DNA of 16,705 bases. It comes from an uncultured Ruminococcus sp. GTDB taxonomy: Bacteria > Bacillota > Clostridia > Oscillospirales > CAG-272. Position 1 is the first letter of the stretch. Each line of letters begins with the position of its first letter. The position numbers and the translations under genes were made by a program. The stretch spans positions 1 through 16,705 of the forward strand of contig URUL01000041.1 in the NCBI GenBank assembly GCA_900551005.1, read 5' to 3'. The notes beneath the pieces are model-generated. The model searched no databases. It was given only the letters and a program-made list of their open reading frames with translations, and was not told where the DNA came from. Shown piece by piece: positions 8,689 through 16,187 of this stretch.

Positions 8689-8895
8689 TCAGTCATCTAT
8701 ATATACGGGTGAAAATTCCGGAAGCTCGCGCTTCTTTTTCGGTTCGTGCTTGAGTATGTCAAATTTAAAACCACGGCAGCAGTAGGTGTCGGAAACGACG
8801 CCTTTCTTGCGGCAGAGCATATCGCCTGTCTCGAGCGGTGTTGCCTTTTCGCAATAAGCACAGCAACGCGGCAAGTCATTATTCTTTTTACGCAT
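8689..8895 (-). CDS. Small Cys-rich protein of unknown function, probable metal binder
   Basis: This 68-residue protein has six Cys arranged as CC-x2-C-x12-C-x10-CC (C11, C12, C15, C28, C39, C40) and a basic, Pro-containing tail ending in LPEFSPVYIDD. The pattern suggests a zinc ribbon or similar small metal site, but no fold is proven. From memory it resembles short proteins common in Clostridia with a CR-x-F-x-(Y/F)-D-x-LK segment; function is unknown to me. The start is the ATG at 8895, 6 nt after a GAGGTG site, rather than the GTG at 8904 that is buried in that site. It has its own extended -10 promoter and is followed 13 nt later by mutS2. Confidence 0.8.
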   Translation of the reverse strand: MRKKNNDLPRCCAYCEKATPLETGDMLCRKKGVVSDTYCCRGFKFDILKHEPKKKRELPEFSPVYIDD

Positions 8896-8935
8896 GGAAG
8901 CCACCTCGGATATTCTATTATTTTGATTTAAAATT

Positions 8936-8964
8936 ATTATAACACATATAAAAAAATATTTCTA
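8936..8964 (-). promoter_or_regulatory. Sigma-A-type promoter for the Cys-rich gene and mutS2
   Basis: On the minus strand, TATAAT (plus 8936-8941) is preceded by TG one base upstream, an extended -10. TAGAAA (plus 8959-8964), a partial match to TTGACA, lies 17 nt further up. The surroundings are very AT-rich. It lies just beyond the ylbJ-like stop and about 40 nt before the Cys-rich start, making a mutS2 transcript independent of ylbJ. Confidence 0.7.
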
Positions 8965-8979
8965 TAGTTTTATGGAAAT

Positions 8980-9906
8980 TCATATGGCAAAAATCGAAAA
9001 AATACCGCAGATAGCCGCCATGGCGAGCCCGAATACGAGCTTTTTTGCAAGATAAGGCAGTACGGGGAGTGAGATTTCTCCGGCGCGGTCGGCTATCTGA
9101 CAGGAGACGGATACGCCGGAAAACCCGAGGGAAAAGGCAATACCGATATTTCGCACGACGGGAGAGATCCCGTCTGTCCTTGCAAATTCTGCACAGCCGC
9201 GGCTTATTTCGAGCACGGAGCAGAGCGTCGCGCGCACGACCGCGGGAACAGAGGGAAAGATGAGGCAGAGTATATCCGCCGCCGCACCGAAAAAGGCGAT
9301 AAAGGCGCATACGCTTATCATCGCGCCGCCTGCCGCCGAAACCGAGACGACGAGTGCATGAGAAAAACTCTCTTTTTTTTGCCTCCGAAGCATCGGTATC
9401 GTCGGATCTTGGCTTCTCGAAAAAAGCAGGATAAATACAATTGAAAGAGCAGTTTGCAGAAAAAAGAGCATATATCCCGCGCGACGGCTACCGAGCATAC
9501 CTTCGCCGACAGCGCCCACGACGAATGCCATACCCGCATTACTGCAAAAGGGAAGAACGGCGCGAAGCTCCGCCGCATCTGCTTCCCCCGCACGAAAGAG
9601 AGTGCAGGCGGCAACGGCACTCGTCGGAAATCCGCAGAGAAGCCCGCAGGCGGCGACCGCGGTGCAGGCAGGGGAAAGTCCGACGTATTTTCCGAGCCTT
9701 CCTGCGGCGGAAAAAAGCCCGAGACGGGCGAAAAGAGAAGCCAGTGCGGAGAAAACGAAAAGCGACGGTACGACAGAACGCACGCAGAGTGAAAGCGAAT
9801 TTTTGATGCTTTGTGCGACTTCCGCCGGAAAAACGATCACGCAGATGAGCAGAACAAGGCAGAAAAGTATTGCTGCGGCCCTGATAAATATGAATTTTTT
9901 CGGCAT
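8980..9906 (-). CDS. ylbJ: YlbJ-like sporulation membrane protein (nucleoside-recognition/Gate type)
   Basis: This 308-residue protein is very hydrophobic, with roughly eight membrane spans and no cleavable signal peptide beyond the first span (about 8-28). The segment CGFPTSAVAACTLFRAGE followed by LPFCSNAGMAFVVGAVG matches the (S/C)G(Y/F)PT...NN(S/A)GP-like core of YlbJ and related Gate-domain proteins, which in Bacillus are made in the mother cell during sporulation. It is shorter than Bacillus YlbJ (about 400 residues), so it may be a paralogous Gate protein. GGGAGGTG 7 nt upstream supports the ATG. It is divergent from yqfC, also a sporulation gene, across 65 bp, which fits shared sporulation control. 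Transported substrate, if any, is unknown. Confidence 0.72.
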   Translation of the reverse strand: MPKKFIFIRAAAILFCLVLLICVIVFPAEVAQSIKNSLSLCVRSVVPSLFVFSALASLFARLGLFSAAGRLGKYVGLSPACTAVAACGLLCGFPTSAVAACTLFRAGEADAAELRAVLPFCSNAGMAFVVGAVGEGMLGSRRAGYMLFFLQTALSIVFILLFSRSQDPTIPMLRRQKKESFSHALVVSVSAAGGAMISVCAFIAFFGAAADILCLIFPSVPAVVRATLCSVLEISRGCAEFARTDGISPVVRNIGIAFSLGFSGVSVSCQIADRAGEISLPVLPYLAKKLVFGLAMAAICGIFSIFAI

Positions 9907-9971
9907 GACGGCACACCTCCCGTAATAGAATATATATTGCTATATAAATTTATTGCAAAGGAGCCTCTTTT
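9907..9971. promoter_or_regulatory. Divergent AT-rich intergenic region, ylbJ-like / yqfC
   Basis: This 65-bp gap must contain start signals for both directions. It carries both ribosome sites (CACCTCCC on the ylbJ side, AAAGGAG on the yqfC side) and a TATATA-rich centre at 9929-9954. Because the yqfC family is under mother-cell sigma-E control in Bacillus, sigma-E promoters are expected. I could not align a -35/-10 pair with acceptable spacing on either strand, so no promoter is assigned. Confidence 0.4.
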
Positions 9972-10232
9972 ATGAAAAAGATCTCTTTCTCCTCGCGTGA
10001 TATTCCGAGCGCGGGAAAATACAATATTGAGATGGTGGAAAATTCGCGCTTGCTAATATGCGGATGCGTGGGCGTGGCGAGCTATACGAGGGAATGTGCG
10101 AGAATATGCACGAGGACGGATGACATTCTCATAGCGGGCTGCGGGCTCTCGCTCTGCTGGGCGGGCGATGGAAAATTGCTCATCTCGGGCGAGCTGCGCA
10201 CCGTCTCCTTCGAGAAGGGAGGAAAAAAATGA
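9972..10232 (+). CDS. yqfC: Sporulation protein YqfC (YabP/YqfC family)
   Basis: This small 86-residue protein resembles the YabP/YqfC family, which in Bacillus is produced in the mother cell under sigma-E; its exact molecular role is not known. The central NSRLLICGCVGVASYTRE stretch and the DDILIAGCGLSL beta-rich half fit the family, in which short beta-strands dominate. AAAGGAG 8 nt upstream of the ATG supports the start. Its stop overlaps the yqfD start (ATGA), so the two are translationally coupled, and this yqfC-yqfD-phoH order is a classic Firmicutes arrangement that strengthens the call. Confidence 0.88.
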   Translation: MKKISFSSRDIPSAGKYNIEMVENSRLLICGCVGVASYTRECARICTRTDDILIAGCGLSLCWAGDGKLLISGELRTVSFEKGGKK

Positions 10233-11380
10233 GACTTCTGCGCTATATTCGCGGCTATTGCAAAATAACCGTCACAGAGGAAAATACGGCACCGCTCCTC
10301 TCTTTTCTGATGAAAGAGAAGATATCCTTCACGCCCACCAAAAGCGCGGGAGATGGACTTGTCAGCTTTTATACGCCGCATCGCTTTCCCGAGGAGGCAC
10401 AAGGGCTCTGCGAAAAGATTGAACGCCGCTCCCTTCTCTCGGACCTGTCACGCTATAAGAAAAGGGCGGGGCTGGCGGCAGGACTTCTCATTGCGGCGGC
10501 GTTGATATTTTGTTCCACGCTTTTCGTATGGGATATCAGGATAGTCGGCGCGGAAAATACGGAGGAAGAAGAGATCCTCGCGGCTCTCGAGAGACGCGGC
10601 TTTTATATAGGCGCCTATATACCGTCACTCGATAAGGAGCGCATAGCGATGGAGATCACGATGGAGGATGAACGCTTCGCATGGTTCAAAATCAATATGC
10701 GCGGCACCGTCGCTACCGTGAATATCCATGAGCGCACGGGTCGCGAGGGGATAGAAGCGACATCGCCGCCATCCAATCTCATAGCCTCGCACGATGCACA
10801 GATAGAACTGCTCGACGTAAAGGGCGGAGCGACTGCCGTCAAGCCCGGGCAAACGGTGAAAAAAGGCGAGATACTTGTGAGCGGCGTGATAGACTCACAG
10901 GCGCTGGGCTATAGGCTCGTTCGTGCGAGAGGGAGTGTTTACGGCAGGGTGACGCTCGAATATGAGGTGATAATCCCCGTGGCCTACAGGCAAAAATTAA
11001 AAAGTGACACCGTTCTCGCGGAAAAAAACATAAATTTTTTCGGAAAATCGATAAAAGTTTTCAAAAATGATAGAATTTCCGCAGAGTTTTATGATATAAT
11101 AGAAAGAAATACGAGGCTCAAGCTGTTTGGCGTGTCGCTTCCCATTTTCATGGGGGAAACGGAATATATCTGCTATGAAACGAGAGAGGCAAAGCGAACG
11201 CAGACGGAGTGCCTGAGGGAGGCGTATCGGGAGCTGACGCTGAAAAGCTCCGCCGACCTTGACGGGGCGGAGGTCCTGGCGCGCCATACGACGCTCGATT
11301 TCGGCGAAGAGTATTTGACGCTTCATGAGCAGATCGAATGTATAATCGATATCGCAAAGGAAGTAAAAATAGGCGGATGA
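10229..11380 (+). CDS. yqfD: Sporulation protein YqfD
   Basis: This 383-residue single-pass membrane protein is conserved in endospore formers and is needed for efficient sporulation in Bacillus; its biochemical role is unresolved. A cytoplasmic N-terminus of about 80 residues is followed by one membrane helix (about 85-107, AGLAAGLLIAAALIFCSTLFVW). After that comes VWDIRIVGAENTEEEEILAAL, the start of a FtsQ-like region, then the FAWFKINMRGTVATVNIHER segment typical of YqfD and a beta-rich extracytoplasmic domain. GGGAGG precedes the ATG, which overlaps the yqfC stop by 4 nt. Length is close to the Bacillus protein. phoH follows 22 nt later. Confidence 0.93.
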   Translation: MRLLRYIRGYCKITVTEENTAPLLSFLMKEKISFTPTKSAGDGLVSFYTPHRFPEEAQGLCEKIERRSLLSDLSRYKKRAGLAAGLLIAAALIFCSTLFVWDIRIVGAENTEEEEILAALERRGFYIGAYIPSLDKERIAMEITMEDERFAWFKINMRGTVATVNIHERTGREGIEATSPPSNLIASHDAQIELLDVKGGATAVKPGQTVKKGEILVSGVIDSQALGYRLVRARGSVYGRVTLEYEVIIPVAYRQKLKSDTVLAEKNINFFGKSIKVFKNDRISAEFYDIIERNTRLKLFGVSLPIFMGETEYICYETREAKRTQTECLREAYRELTLKSSADLDGAEVLARHTTLDFGEEYLTLHEQIECIIDIAKEVKIGG

Positions 11381-11402
11381 CCGCTTTATTTGAGGAGAGA
11401 AC

Positions 11403-12422
11403 ATGTACGAGAAGACCGTGACAACAGAAAGTGCCGCGCAGACCGCGGCGATCTTCGGAAATTTCGATAAGAATGCGGAGATTATAGAAAAGACGTTTTC
11501 CGTCTCTGTCAGTAATAGGGCGAGCGAGACGAGTGCAGGCGACTGTATCGTCATCCGCGGAGAGGAGCAGGAGGCGACGCGCCTTGCCGCGCGCACCATT
11601 GAAACATTGCTCGGAATGGCGAAGCTGGGGACGGAGATAAGCGAACAAAATACGGAATATATCGCGGGCTTGCTCAAGAGCGGAGAAGAACCGGAAAAAT
11701 TCGATTCCGACTGCGTCTGCGTTACCACGAAGGGCAAGCCGATACGCGCCAAGACCGTCGGGCAGAAGAAATATATCGATGCGATAAAGAAAAATACGAT
11801 CGTGATGGGCGTGGGACCCGCGGGAACGGGCAAGACGTTTCTCGCCGTAGCTGTGGCGAGCGCGGCGCTGCGCAATAAGGAATTTTCCCGCATCATCCTT
11901 ACGCGCCCGGCAGTCGAGGCGGGCGAGAAGCTCGGCTTTCTCCCCGGCGACCTGCAAACGAAAATAGACCCGTATCTGCGGCCGCTTCACGATGCACTCT
12001 ATGAAATGCTCGGAGAAGCATATCAAAAATATATCGAGCGCGGTGCGATAGAGATAGCGCCGCTCGCCTATATGCGCGGCAGGACACTTGATGACAGCTT
12101 TATCATCCTCGATGAGGCACAGAATACCACGCCCGAGCAGATGAAAATGTTTCTCACGCGTCTCGGCTTCAATTCCAAGGCGGTCGTGACGGGAGACCTC
12201 ACACAGACAGACCTGCCCGACGGCAAGAAGAGCGGGCTCGCGGAGGCGGTAAAGATTCTTGCGGGCATAGACGACATTGCCATTCAGCACCTGACCGAGC
12301 GCGATGTGGTTCGCCACAGATTGGTGCAGAAGATCATACTCGCCTATGAAAAATATGACAGGGACAAGCGCGAGCAGAGGGACAGATATCATATAAAGAG
12401 GAATGGCAAAAATGAAAAATAA
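11403..12422 (+). CDS. phoH: PhoH-family ATPase (YbeZ/PhoH-like)
   Basis: This 339-residue cytoplasmic P-loop ATPase belongs to the PhoH family, thought to act in RNA metabolism together with YbeY. A KH-like N-terminal part (about 15-100) is followed by Walker A GPAGTGKT (138-145), then RPAVEAGEKLGFLPGD, Walker B FIILDEAQN, and the VVTGDLTQTDLP motif. All motifs are intact and length is normal. GAGGAGAG lies just upstream of the ATG. The gene runs into ybeY with an overlap of 11 nt from the start I favour, so the two are probably translationally coupled. Confidence 0.95.
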   Translation: MYEKTVTTESAAQTAAIFGNFDKNAEIIEKTFSVSVSNRASETSAGDCIVIRGEEQEATRLAARTIETLLGMAKLGTEISEQNTEYIAGLLKSGEEPEKFDSDCVCVTTKGKPIRAKTVGQKKYIDAIKKNTIVMGVGPAGTGKTFLAVAVASAALRNKEFSRIILTRPAVEAGEKLGFLPGDLQTKIDPYLRPLHDALYEMLGEAYQKYIERGAIEIAPLAYMRGRTLDDSFIILDEAQNTTPEQMKMFLTRLGFNSKAVVTGDLTQTDLPDGKKSGLAEAVKILAGIDDIAIQHLTERDVVRHRLVQKIILAYEKYDRDKREQRDRYHIKRNGKNEK

Positions 12423-12912
12423 AATTTATTTCGGACGGGGAGAGGGTGTTCCCGCCATATCTGCGGGCATGAAGAAGATCGTGCGCGACGTGATCAAAAA
12501 AACGCTGGAAAACGAGAGCTTTGCTTACGGTGCGGAGATATCGGTGACATTTGTGCTTGACCCCGAGATCCACAGAATGAATCTCGAGTATCGCGAAAAG
12601 GACAAGCCCACGGATGTCCTTTCCTTCCCGCTGACGAGCGGCGAGCCGGAGCCGGAGGATATCATAGACGGCGTGGCGGCGCTCGGCGATATCGTCATTT
12701 CACTCGAGACGGCAGAACGGCAGGCGAAGGAATACGGGCACAGCCTCGAGCGGGAGATCGCTTTTCTCACGGTACATTCCATGCTGCATCTGCTCGGCTA
12801 TGACCATGAGATAAGCGAAGAGGACGAAAAATATATGAACGACACGTGCGAAAAGATCCTTGCCGCGGCAGGGCTTTTCAGAAATACGGCGATACCGGAG
12901 GGACAGAAATAA
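12412..12912 (+). CDS. ybeY: Endoribonuclease YbeY (rRNA maturation factor)
   Basis: YbeY is a zinc-dependent endoribonuclease involved in 16S rRNA 3' maturation and ribosome quality control. The signature H-x3-H-x5-H is present as HSMLHLLGYDH (H122, H126, H132 from this start), preceded by KDKPTDVLSFPL and LGDIVIS, both family hallmarks. I favour the ATG at 12412 (166 residues) because AGAGGA lies 9 nt before it; the ATG at 12403 (169 residues) has the same site only touching it. Era follows after 2 nt. In many Firmicutes dgkA and cdd lie between ybeY and era, but here they are absent. Confidence 0.95.
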   Translation: MKNKIYFGRGEGVPAISAGMKKIVRDVIKKTLENESFAYGAEISVTFVLDPEIHRMNLEYREKDKPTDVLSFPLTSGEPEPEDIIDGVAALGDIVISLETAERQAKEYGHSLEREIAFLTVHSMLHLLGYDHEISEEDEKYMNDTCEKILAAAGLFRNTAIPEGQK

Positions 12913-12914
12913 AT

Positions 12915-13799
12915 ATGGAGACAAAAAATCTTTTTGCGGCGATCATAGGCCGTCCGAACGTAGGCAAAAGCACTCTGCTCAATACGCTCCTCGGCGAGAA
13001 GATATCGATCGTTTCGAGCAAACCGCAGACCACGCGCACAAAGATCACGGGTATACTGACAAAGGGCGAAACACAGTACGTTTTCATCGATACGCCCGGT
13101 ATTCATAAGCCGAGGACAAAGCTCGGCGACTATATGATGGAAAAGGCGGGCGAAGCCGCAGGCGAGGTGGATATTATTCTGTTTCTCGTAGAGGCGGGGG
13201 ACAAAATAGGACCTACCGAGCGTGAGCTGATGAAGAAATTCACGGTCATGCATGTTCCTGCACTGCTCATCGTGAATAAGACGGACAAGAGCAACGCGCG
13301 CGAGATAGGCGATACGATACTTCGCTTCTCGGAGGTCTATGATTTTGCCGCCGTCGTTCCGATCAGCACGAAAAACGGCGAAAATACCGAAATAATCATA
13401 GATGAAATATCGAAATTTGCGCAGGAGGGACCGCATTTCTTCCCCGATGATATGATAACGGATCAGCCCGAGCGCATTATCGCCTCGGAGATCATCCGTG
13501 AGAAGATACTCCTGACGCTGAGCGATGAGATACCGCACGGTGTGGCTGTGGCGATAGAGGAATTTCATGAGGAGGGCGGCATGCTGTCCATACGCGCGGA
13601 AATTTTCTGTGAGCGCACCTCGCATAAGCCCATTATCATCGGCAAGAACGGGGATAAGCTGAAGCTCATCGGTTCGCGTGCCCGCGCAGATCTGGAGAGC
13701 TTTTTCGGAGAGAAGGTATATCTGAATCTCTGGGTCAAGGTCAAGGAAAACTGGCGCGATAAGGCGGCGCTCGTATCCGGCTTCGGATATAAAAACTGA
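12915..13799 (+). CDS. era: GTPase Era
   Basis: Era is an essential-type GTPase that binds the 3' end of 16S rRNA and aids assembly of the small ribosomal subunit. The 294-residue protein has G1 GRPNVGKS (12-19), G3 DTPGIH, G4 NKTD and a G5-like PISTKNG, then the ITDQPERIIASEIIREKIL linker. The C-terminal KH domain has the family's IIIGKNGDKLKLIGSRAR motif and ends GYKN. The ATG at 12915 is preferred, with GGAGGG about 11 nt upstream; an upstream in-frame ATG at 12846 would add 23 residues overlapping ybeY with no family match. Placement right after ybeY fits their shared role in 16S maturation. Confidence 0.97.
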   Translation: METKNLFAAIIGRPNVGKSTLLNTLLGEKISIVSSKPQTTRTKITGILTKGETQYVFIDTPGIHKPRTKLGDYMMEKAGEAAGEVDIILFLVEAGDKIGPTERELMKKFTVMHVPALLIVNKTDKSNAREIGDTILRFSEVYDFAAVVPISTKNGENTEIIIDEISKFAQEGPHFFPDDMITDQPERIIASEIIREKILLTLSDEIPHGVAVAIEEFHEEGGMLSIRAEIFCERTSHKPIIIGKNGDKLKLIGSRARADLESFFGEKVYLNLWVKVKENWRDKAALVSGFGYKN

Positions 13800-13824
13800 A
13801 AAATATTTTCTGAAATTATTTGCG

Positions 13825-13834
13825 AAGGGAGGTG
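13825..13834 (+). promoter_or_regulatory. Strong ribosome binding site setting a TTG start for recO
   Basis: AAGGGAGGTG ends 6 nt before the TTG at 13841. This is the best Shine-Dalgarno match in the operon and excludes the upstream in-frame TTG at 13820, which lies before it. Confidence 0.85.
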
Positions 13835-13840
13835 CGCTTC

Positions 13841-14653
13841 TTGCAACCCGTGAGGATCTCGGGCTTGGTCCTGCGTGAAACGCCTTTTGGCGAATCGGAC
13901 AAGATGATGACCGTGCTCACGGCTGAGCGCGGGCGCATTTCCGTTTTCGGCCGCGGTGCGCGCAGGCTGAAAAGCGACTTTTTCGTTGCCACGCAGCTCT
14001 TCTGCTATACGGAATTCGTGCTTGTGCAGTCGAGCGAGAAATACTACATAAGAGAATGCTCGCTCATCGAGAGCTTTTATAATGTTCGCGCCACCCTGCA
14101 GGGGCTTGCACTGGCGAGCTACATTGCGGATGTTGCGGCGGATGCGGCGACAGAGGAGCACGAGCATGCCGAGCTTCTGCGCCTGACGCTCAATTGCTTC
14201 TGGGCTATCTGTGACGGGAAAAAGCCGCTGAAGCAGATAAAGGCGGTGTTTGAACTGCGCAGTGCCGCATATGCCGGCTTCATGCCCGATCTCGTCGGAT
14301 GTGCCGGCTGCGGAAACTATAATTTCCCCGTCTACTATATCGATATTCCCGACGGGACTTTTCGCTGTGAGGAGTGCTTTCGCAAAAATGCGGCGAATAT
14401 GGAACAGTATGCGGCGCGTGAAAATGAGGCGGAGGGCATCTATTGCGATGCGCATCTGATAGTCCCCGCTTCGCCCGACGTTTTCATCGCCATGCGGTAT
14501 GCCGTGTATTCGAAGCCGGAGCGGATCTTCGCCTTTGAACTTGCGCCGGATGCTCTCGAAGATTTCGCTTCTGTCTGTGAAAAGTATTTGCTCTGCCATA
14601 TGGAACGTGGCTTCAAGACACTGGATTTTTACCATTCCGTGGAGGAAAAATAG
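13841..14653 (+). CDS. recO: DNA repair protein RecO
   Basis: RecO works with RecF/RecR to load RecA on SSB-coated single-stranded DNA. The 270-residue protein begins with an OB-fold (QPVRISGLVLRETPFGESDKMMTVLTAERG, then SVFGRGARR), followed by a helical domain and a four-Cys zinc site at C154, C157, C176 and C179 (CAGC and CEEC). The start is a TTG at 13841, chosen because AAGGGAGGTG lies 6 nt upstream and the OB-fold begins directly after it. Length is near the family norm. It follows era by 41 nt, the usual Firmicutes order. Confidence 0.95.
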   Translation: MQPVRISGLVLRETPFGESDKMMTVLTAERGRISVFGRGARRLKSDFFVATQLFCYTEFVLVQSSEKYYIRECSLIESFYNVRATLQGLALASYIADVAADAATEEHEHAELLRLTLNCFWAICDGKKPLKQIKAVFELRSAAYAGFMPDLVGCAGCGNYNFPVYYIDIPDGTFRCEECFRKNAANMEQYAARENEAEGIYCDAHLIVPASPDVFIAMRYAVYSKPERIFAFELAPDALEDFASVCEKYLLCHMERGFKTLDFYHSVEEK

Positions 14654-14674
14654 ATTTGATATCGGAGAATAAAA

Positions 14675-15283
14675 ATGGAGCTTGATCAATTTATAAAAGA
14701 ACTTTCCTCGAGCGCACCTGCCCCGGGCGGCGGCGGAGTGGCGGCTCTTTGCGGCGCTCTCTCATCCGCACTCTCATCGATGGTGTGCGAGCTGACGAGC
14801 GGAAAGAAGAAATACGCGCAGTATCAGGCGGATATAGAGCACATTTCAGAGAGGGCTAAAAGCCTTGCCGCGGCGTTTATTTCGCTTATGGAAGAGGACG
14901 AAGAGGCATTTCTTCCTCTTTCCCGTGCCTATGGGCTTCCGAAGGACGCGGACGGCAGGGATGAGATCATAGAGGAAGCGCTTGCCCGTGCGGCAGAGGT
15001 GCCGTTTCACGCTTTGGAAAAGTGCCTCGAAGCGGCAGAGCTTGCGGCGGAGCTTGCGGAAAAGGGAAGCAGACTCGTTGTCAGCGATGCGGGCGTTGCG
15101 GCATGCGTGTGCGAAGCGGCGGCAAAAAGCGCCGCGCTCAATGTCTATGCCAACACAAAGCTGATGAAAAACCGCGAAGAAGCCGACCGTATGGAAAAAG
15201 AGACTGCAAAGCTCACGGCAAAGACGGCTCACATATGTGAGATGGCATATGAGGACGTAAAAAAATATCTTAATAATAAATAA
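14675..15283 (+). CDS. fchA: Methenyl-THF cyclohydrolase / cyclodeaminase-family protein
   Basis: This 202-residue, mostly helical protein matches the stand-alone FTCD C-terminal family, which includes FchA methenyltetrahydrofolate cyclohydrolases and formimino-THF cyclodeaminases. The N-terminal SAPAPGGGGVAALCGALSSALSSMV motif region, SGKKKY, EEDEEAF, AAEVPFHALEKC and the KGSRLVVSDAGVAA segment are all in family order, and length is typical. GGAGA precedes the ATG. No histidine-degradation gene is nearby, and folD follows after 11 nt, so conversion between methenyl-THF and 10-formyl-THF is the more likely role. This fits with the altered cyclohydrolase site in the neighbouring FolD. The exact reaction is inferred from context. 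Confidence 0.85.
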   Translation: MELDQFIKELSSSAPAPGGGGVAALCGALSSALSSMVCELTSGKKKYAQYQADIEHISERAKSLAAAFISLMEEDEEAFLPLSRAYGLPKDADGRDEIIEEALARAAEVPFHALEKCLEAAELAAELAEKGSRLVVSDAGVAACVCEAAAKSAALNVYANTKLMKNREEADRMEKETAKLTAKTAHICEMAYEDVKKYLNNK

Positions 15284-15294
15284 GGAAGAAAACC

Positions 15295-16143
15295 ATGGAA
15301 GAACTCAGAGGAGCGCCGGTCGCGAGAGCGCTTTTGGAAAAAATCACACCTGAAATTTCCCGCCTCGCGGGTATCGGCATCGTGCCGAAACTCGCCGTAG
15401 TCCGCGTGGGAGAACGCGAGGACGATCTTTCGTATGAGCGATCGATCATAAAAAGATTTTCCGCCGCGGGAGCCGAGGCGGAGGTTTTGAATTTTGATGA
15501 AACCATATCGCAGGCAGAGCTTGAGGCGGCGGTGAAAAAAGCGGCGACAGACGGAAGCGTTCACGGGATACTCGTTTTCAGCCCTCTTCCGAAGCATCTT
15601 GACGCTGAGAGAATTCGAAAACTCATTCCGCCGGAAAAAGATGCAGATGGCATGAGCGATGCCTCGCTTGCGGGCGTATTCCGCGGCGATAAAAATGCTT
15701 TTGCGCCCTGTACCGCGCAGGCGGTCGTTGAAATGCTCCGCCATTACGGCGTGGGAGATCTCGCAGGCAAGCGCGTGACGGTGATAGGCAGAAGCACGGT
15801 CGTCGGAAAGCCGCTTGCCATGCTGCTGCTCGGAATGAATGCGACCGTGACCGTGTGCCATACGAAAACGGCGGATACCGCTGCGGAATGTCGCCGTGCC
15901 GATATCGTGATAGCTTGCGCAGGTCAGGCGAGAATGGTTGGCGCAGAATATATGGCGGCAGGGCAGACGGTGATAGATGTCGGTATCAATGCCGACGGCG
16001 ATGGGATCTGCGGAGATGTCGATTATGCGGCGGCTCTGGAGAGGGTGGCTGCGGCAACTCCCGTACCGGGCGGAGTCGGCGCCGTGACGACGGCGGTACT
16101 TCTCGAGCATACCGTGAGAAGCGCCGCACATACAGACAGCTGA
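15295..16143 (+). CDS. folD: FolD-type methylene-THF dehydrogenase, cyclohydrolase site altered
   Basis: The FolD family oxidises 5,10-methylene-THF to methenyl-THF and usually also hydrolyses that to 10-formyl-THF. This 282-residue protein has the full fold, including EKDADG, APCTAQAVVEML, the nucleotide-binding GRSTVVGKPLAMLLL, TVCHTKT, and the C-terminal PVPGGVGAVTTAVLLEHTV. In the usual Y-x3-K active-site motif Tyr47 is kept but the Lys position is Ile51 (LSYERSIIKR). In the usual LVQLPLP segment the Gln is Phe95 (LVFSPLP). In the human enzyme these correspond to Lys56 and Gln100, needed for cyclohydrolase activity. D118 (equivalent to Asp125) is retained. A dehydrogenase-only enzyme is inferred. 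AAGGAAG 6 nt upstream supports the start. Confidence 0.93.
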   Translation: MEELRGAPVARALLEKITPEISRLAGIGIVPKLAVVRVGEREDDLSYERSIIKRFSAAGAEAEVLNFDETISQAELEAAVKKAATDGSVHGILVFSPLPKHLDAERIRKLIPPEKDADGMSDASLAGVFRGDKNAFAPCTAQAVVEMLRHYGVGDLAGKRVTVIGRSTVVGKPLAMLLLGMNATVTVCHTKTADTAAECRRADIVIACAGQARMVGAEYMAAGQTVIDVGINADGDGICGDVDYAAALERVAAATPVPGGVGAVTTAVLLEHTVRSAAHTDS

Positions 16144-16187
16144 AAAGCGCATTCTTTCAATTTTTTGAAAAAGTTTAGAAAAAGGGG

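Noticed and set aside
8676..8696. Upstream ATG for mutS2 (MTEKGIS extension)
   Set aside because: It overlaps the Cys-rich gene's end and lacks a ribosome site; AAGGA is spaced correctly for the ATG at 8675.
9922..9950. Possible sigma-E promoter for yqfC (TAATA ... TATAAATT)
   Set aside because: Matches to the -35 and -10 consensus are partial and the implied transcript start would fall in the ribosome binding site.
11148..12392. 414-codon minus-strand open frame opposite yqfD/phoH
   Set aside because: Antisense shadow of two well-recognised genes; the product is Arg/His/Leu-rich with no family features.
12846..12914. Upstream start giving Era 23 extra residues
   Set aside because: The extension lies within ybeY, does not match Era N-termini, and the ATG at 12915 begins the family sequence with a ribosome site upstream.
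13565..14689. 374-codon minus-strand open frame opposite era/recO
   Set aside because: Antisense to two clear genes; composition is typical of a codon-bias artefact.
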